Shown here one piece after another: positions 61,357-64,000 of a stretch of 64,000 bases of DNA. Numbering within the stretch: position 1 is the first letter of the stretch; each line of letters begins with the position of its first letter. The position numbers and the translations under genes are program-made. Under the pieces are notes generated by a model, which was not told the DNA's origin, ran no database searches, and worked only from the letters and a program-made list of their open reading frames with translations. Origin of the DNA: Mycolicibacterium nivoides (GTDB taxonomy: Bacteria; Actinomycetota; Actinomycetes; Mycobacteriales; Mycobacteriaceae); the NCBI RefSeq assembly GCF_003855255.1, contig NZ_CP034072.1, positions 2,131,238 to 2,195,237 on the forward strand. Direction: 5' to 3'.

Positions 61357-62828
61357 TCGTCTTCGCTCTGGTCGTCGGTGCTCCTCGCATGCGCGCTGGA
61401 CTGGCGCCGCTCCCGCCGGGCGGCCTTGCGTTCGGCGGCGCCGATCCGGTCGGTCTGCTCGAGCCGGATGTCGGTGCCGCGCCCGGTCAGCGGCATGTCG
61501 ATGCCGGCGGGGGTCTGCGGTTCCCAGTCGAAGGTCATATCGCCGATGGTCACGGCGCAACCGGGCTTGGCACCCTTCTTCCACAACTCGTCTTCGACGC
61601 CCAACCGCGCCAGCCGGTCACCGAGGTAACCGACGGCCTCGTCGTTGTCGAAGTTGGTCTGCGCGATCCAGCGCTCAGGTCGGGTACCGCGCACGATGAA
61701 TCCGCCGTACCCGTCGGTCTCGACGGTGAAGCCGCTCTCGTCGACGGCAATCGGCCGGATAACAGGACGCCTCGGCACCACCGCGGGCTGCGCATCGCGA
61801 TAGGCCTTCACCATCTCCCACAGCGCGAAGATCAACGGGCGCAAACCATCACGGCTGACGGTCGAGATCTCGTACACGGGCCAGCCGAACTTCGACTGCA
61901 CTTCCTCACGCACGAAGTCAGCCAACTCCCGGGCATCGGGAACGTCGATCTTGTTGAGCACCACCGCACGTGGCCGCGACGCCAGATCGCCCAGCGTGGA
62001 ATCGCCCTGCAGGGTCGGGGTGTAGGCCGCGAGTTCGGCCTCCAACGCCTCGATGTCAGAGATCGGGTCACGCCCGGGTTCCATGGTCGCGCAGTCGACG
62101 ACATGCACCAGCACCGCGCAGCGCTCAAGGTGCCGAAGGAATTCCAGGCCCAGGCCCCGGCCTTCGGACGCGCCGGGAATCAGGCCGGGAACGTCGGCGA
62201 CGGTGAAGGTGTTCTCGCCGGCCGACACCACGCCCAGGTTGGGCACCAACGTAGTGAACGGATAGTCGGCGATCTTGGGCTTGGCCGCCGAGATCGTCGA
62301 CACCAGAGAGGATTTACCCGCCGACGGGAAGCCGATCAGGCCGACATCGGCGACGGTCTTGAGTTCGAGTGTGAGGTCTCGGGTCTGGCCCTTCTCACCG
62401 AGCAGGGCGAAACCGGGAGCCTTGCGGGCCCGGGAAGCGAGTGCGGCATTGCCGAGCCCACCGCGACCCCCTTGCGCCGCTTCGAACCGGGTACCCGCAC
62501 CGACCATGTCGGCCAGCATCCGGCCGTTCTCGTCGAGCACCACCGTGCCGTCCGGCACGCGCACGATCAGATCGTCGCCGGCAGCGCCGTCACGATTGCT
62601 GCCCGCGCCCTGCTTACCCGAGGGTGCGACGACATGGGGATGGAAGTGGAAGTCCAGCAGGGTGTGAACCTGTGGGTCCACGACGAGCACGATGCTGCCA
62701 CCGCGACCACCATTGCCGCCGTCAGGACCGCCGAGGGGTTTGAATTTCTCGCGGTGCACCGACGCACAGCCGTGGCCGCCGTTTCCTGCACTCGCATGGA
62801 TGACGACGCGGTCGACAAACCGTGGCAT
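61353..62828 (-). CDS. obg: GTPase Obg/CgtA
   Basis: Ribosome-assembly GTPase of 491 residues, longer than in most bacteria because of a charged C-terminal tail ([13 protein letters not shown], then [11 protein letters not shown]). The Obg fold is intact ([26 protein letters not shown]), followed by the GTPase core with G1 at residues 166-173 (GFPSAGKS), DVPGLI and NKIDVPD, and the C-terminal OCT domain ([21 protein letters not shown]). ATG 62828 has a strong GGAGAGGA ribosome-binding site that is predicted to be sequestered by an upstream stem. Its stop overlaps proB. Confidence 0.97.
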   Translation of the reverse strand: MPRFVDRVVIHASAGNGGHGCASVHREKFKPLGGPDGGNGGRGGSIVLVVDPQVHTLLDFHFHPHVVAPSGKQGAGSNRDGAAGDDLIVRVPDGTVVLDENGRMLADMVGAGTRFEAAQGGRGGLGNAALASRARKAPGFALLGEKGQTRDLTLELKTVADVGLIGFPSAGKSSLVSTISAAKPKIADYPFTTLVPNLGVVSAGENTFTVADVPGLIPGASEGRGLGLEFLRHLERCAVLVHVVDCATMEPGRDPISDIEALEAELAAYTPTLQGDSTLGDLASRPRAVVLNKIDVPDARELADFVREEVQSKFGWPVYEISTVSRDGLRPLIFALWEMVKAYRDAQPAVVPRRPVIRPIAVDESGFTVETDGYGGFIVRGTRPERWIAQTNFDNDEAVGYLGDRLARLGVEDELWKKGAKPGCAVTIGDMTFDWEPQTPAGIDMPLTGRGTDIRLEQTDRIGAAERKAARRERRQSSAHARSTDDQSEDE

Positions 62829-62837
62829 CGGACATCC

Positions 62838-62906
62838 TCTCCGTCGAATGTGAAGCTATTGCGATAGTCCTATCGAGAACTCGCAGCTGCTTCACATTCG
62901 CGGAGA
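62838..62906 (-). promoter_or_regulatory. Stem sequestering the obg ribosome-binding site
   Basis: In the 90-bp rpmA-obg gap, CGAATGTGAAGC (62845-62856) and GCTTCACATTCG (62889-62900) form an exact 12-bp inverted repeat. Beyond a 2/1-nt internal loop, TCTCC (62838-62842) pairs with GGAGA (62902-62906). A nested CGATAG-TC-CTATCG hairpin occupies 62862-62875. In the minus-strand RNA, the 3' outer arm GGAGA is part of the obg Shine-Dalgarno, so folding would hide it. Function is inference; the pairing is exact. Confidence 0.7.
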
Positions 62907-62918
62907 ATCCTCGGAGTC

Positions 62919-63185
62919 TCAGGCCTCCGGGCGCGGCACGGGAACGATGTTCACGTGCTTGCGACCGCGCTTGGAACCGAACTCGACGGAGCCGGGAGCC
63001 AGCGCGAACAGGGTGTCGTCGCCGCCACGGCCGACGTTGACGCCGGGGTGGAAGTGGGTGCCGCGCTGGCGGACGAGGATCTCGCCGGCCTTCACGACCT
63101 GACCACCGAACCGCTTGACGCCGAGTCGCTGTGCTGCAGACTCACGACCGTTGCGCGAGCTGGAAGCGCCCTTCTTGTGTGCCAT
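62919..63185 (-). CDS. rpmA: 50S ribosomal protein L27 (bL27)
   Basis: Ribosomal protein of 88 residues. The conserved N-terminus [29 protein letters not shown] and [20 protein letters not shown] are typical of L27, whose N-terminus reaches the peptidyl-transferase centre. The GAGGGAG ribosome-binding site precedes ATG 63185. It is 15 bp after rplU, and a long structured gap follows before obg. Confidence 0.98.
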   Translation of the reverse strand: MAHKKGASSSRNGRESAAQRLGVKRFGGQVVKAGEILVRQRGTHFHPGVNVGRGGDDTLFALAPGSVEFGSKRGRKHVNIVPVPRPEA

Positions 63186-63200
63186 TAGTTCGCTCCCTCG

Positions 63201-63512
63201 CTACTTGATGCCGGTGACCTTGAGCACGGTCAGCTGCTGACGGTGCCCCTGGCGCTTGTGGTAGCCGGTCTTGTTCTTGAACTTGTGGATACGGATCTTG
63301 GGACCCTTGGTGTGCTCCAGCACCTCGCCGGTCACGGCGACCTTGGCCAGGTCGTCGGCCTTGCTGGTGACCTTGGCGCCGTCGACCACGAGGGCGACGG
63401 GCAGCGACACCGACGCGCCGGGCTCGGCGTCGAGCTTCTCAACCTTCACCACGTCACCGGCGGCAACCTTGTACTGCTTGCCGCCGGTCTTGACGATTGC
63501 GTATGTCGCCAT
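63201..63512 (-). CDS. rplU: 50S ribosomal protein L21 (bL21)
   Basis: Ribosomal protein of 103 residues, with [21 protein letters not shown] at the N-terminus and [20 protein letters not shown] as the C-terminal rRNA-binding segment. AGAGGA precedes ATG 63512. It starts the rplU-rpmA-obg-proB group. The 165-bp gap up to the rne stop contains two hairpins that probably end rne transcription, and therefore a promoter for this group. Confidence 0.98.
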   Translation of the reverse strand: MATYAIVKTGGKQYKVAAGDVVKVEKLDAEPGASVSLPVALVVDGAKVTSKADDLAKVAVTGEVLEHTKGPKIRIHKFKNKTGYHKRQGHRQQLTVLKVTGIK

Positions 63513-63632
63513 CGTGTCCTCTGCTCTGCTGCTCTCTGCGGGCGCGCGCTACCGGTCGGTGCGTGCGCGGGTCTTGGGTGGCGGGATGCCCCGCCGTCAC
63601 CGGCCTGCGACTACTACAGGCACTGGAGACAA

Positions 63633-63654
63633 CTGGTCAAGGGTACTTGACCAG
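63633..63654 (-). terminator. Second hairpin after rne (9-bp perfect stem)
   Basis: CTGGTCAAG-GGTA-CTTGACCAG is an exact 9-bp stem with a 4-nt loop. In rne direction it follows the first hairpin by 3 nt. The two together make a tandem terminator. Confidence 0.6.
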
Positions 63655-63657
63655 CGG

Positions 63658-63681
63658 GTAGAGGGTCAAACCGCCCTCTAC
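63658..63681 (-). terminator. First hairpin after rne, overlapping its stop codon
   Basis: GTAGAGGG-TCAAACCG-CCCTCTAC is an exact 8-bp stem with an 8-nt loop; the arm covers the TAG at 63678-63680. It is the first of two hairpins before rplU. An RNase-processing role is also possible. Confidence 0.55.
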
Positions 63682-64000
63682 TCGTGGCGGGGCGGCCCCG
63701 CGGGCCTGGCTGCGGCGCGTCGCCGGGTACGGCCACGACTCGGCTGCACCTCGGCCACCACGGGCTCCGGTGCCTGGTAGACGTCCTCTTCCGACTCATC
63801 AGAGTCTTCTGAGTCGTCTGAATCCTCGGAGTCGTCGAACTCGTCCGACTCGTCGTCGTCCGAGTCATCTTCATCCGAGTCATCGTCGATGTCGTCAAGA
63901 TCATCGTCGTCGTCATCGAGGTCCTCGTCGTCGAGGTCGATCTCGTCCTCGTCCGATTCCTCGTCAGAATCCTCGTCCGATTCATCGGACTCGTCTTCAT
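63678..64000 (-). CDS. rne: 3' end of ribonuclease E/G gene (rne), acidic C-terminal tail
   Basis: The last 107 codons of a gene that continues beyond the right edge. It reads as a long Asp/Glu/Ser stretch with only scattered Ile, Leu and Phe, then DVYQAPEPVVAEVQPS and a basic end RGRTRRRAAARPAGPPRHE before the TAG. The identification rests on position upstream of rplU (rne in M. tuberculosis) and on the basic Ala/Pro-rich end of mycobacterial RNase E; no catalytic part is visible. The acidic tail is likely disordered and may contact protein or RNA partners. A second open frame on this strand overlaps but is a repeat artefact. Confidence 0.75.
   Translation of the reverse strand, partial: EDESDESDEDSDEESDEDEIDLDDEDLDDDDDDLDDIDDDSDEDDSDDDESDEFDDSEDSDDSEDSDESEEDVYQAPEPVVAEVQPSRGRTRRRAAARPAGPPRHE

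Noticed and set aside
63614..64000. Thr/Arg/Ser-rich minus-strand frame overlapping the rne end
   Set aside because: It is the repetitive acidic-codon region read in another frame. The Asp/Glu frame ends with a sensible basic C-terminus and stop codon.
1..64000. Mobile elements, CRISPR arrays, tRNA or rRNA genes
   Set aside because: No transposase or integrase motif, no regularly spaced repeats, and no cloverleaf or rRNA sequence was recognised. The only tandem repeat is the 27-bp coding repeat at 42117.

Overview
The window is high-GC actinobacterial DNA. The gene content and order point to a mycobacterium, most likely a rapid grower of the Mycolicibacterium type. From memory, the H37Rv backbone runs lppR-lepA-Rv2405-Rv2406c-Rv2407-Rv2409c-Rv2410c-Rv2411c-rpsT-holA-comEC-comEA-degV-octT-gpgP-rsfS-nadD-Rv2425c-Rv2426c-proA-rbsK-nadE-proB-obg-rpmA-rplU-rne. 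The same order is present here from about 16.7 kb to the right edge, interrupted by blocks that seem specific to this lineage. octT and gpgP (methylglucose lipopolysaccharide synthesis) are mycobacterial markers. I saw no IS element, prophage, CRISPR array, tRNA or rRNA.

Region 1 (1-16.7 kb) looks like an organosulfur or thioether scavenging island. A plus-strand operon encodes a peptide/nickel-type ABC importer (cut by the left edge), a DszA/NtaA-type flavin monooxygenase and a MetNIQ-type importer. A small methyltransferase and a quinone oxidoreductase follow. A minus-strand run then encodes two DszA/NtaA-type monooxygenases, an APC amino-acid permease, a two-domain GNAT acetyltransferase and a DszC/SfnB-type monooxygenase. 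Substrates are not known; the gene combination recalls N-acetylation-dependent cleavage of S-substituted cysteines in Bacillus.

Region 2 (16.7-20 kb) is backbone: a PknH-sensor lipoprotein, lepA and a MazF/PemK-fold protein. Region 3 (20-29 kb) is inserted. It holds a BtuFCD-type cobalamin importer with two tandem binding proteins behind a recognisable cobalamin riboswitch, a GNAT gene, and a second MetNIQ-type importer followed by a fourth DszA/NtaA-type monooxygenase.

Region 4 (29-43 kb) holds a CBS protein, an RNase Z-like hydrolase, an inserted MarR/membrane-protein/LLM-oxidoreductase unit, the transglutaminase/alpha-E/ATP-grasp trio, rpsT, holA and comEC-comEA. It ends with an inserted SPFH/DapB-like/wHTH block where, by my recollection, M. 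tuberculosis carries eis.

Region 5 (43-64 kb) holds degV-octT-gpgP-rsfS-nadD, a VWA/MoxR pair, proA, rbsK, an enoyl-CoA hydratase, an exported S15-type hydrolase, nadE, an isochorismatase-fold hydrolase, a class II sirtuin, a divergently controlled P450/TetR pair, proB-obg-rpmA-rplU and the 3' end of rne.

Regulatory signals read directly from the sequence include the riboswitch with a 7-nt kissing-loop complement, a long stem that would occlude the obg ribosome-binding site, a 17-bp TetR-type palindrome inside the P450 promoter, paired TTTCC-N5-GGAAA dyads upstream of a wHTH operon, and several -10 boxes placed for leaderless transcripts.
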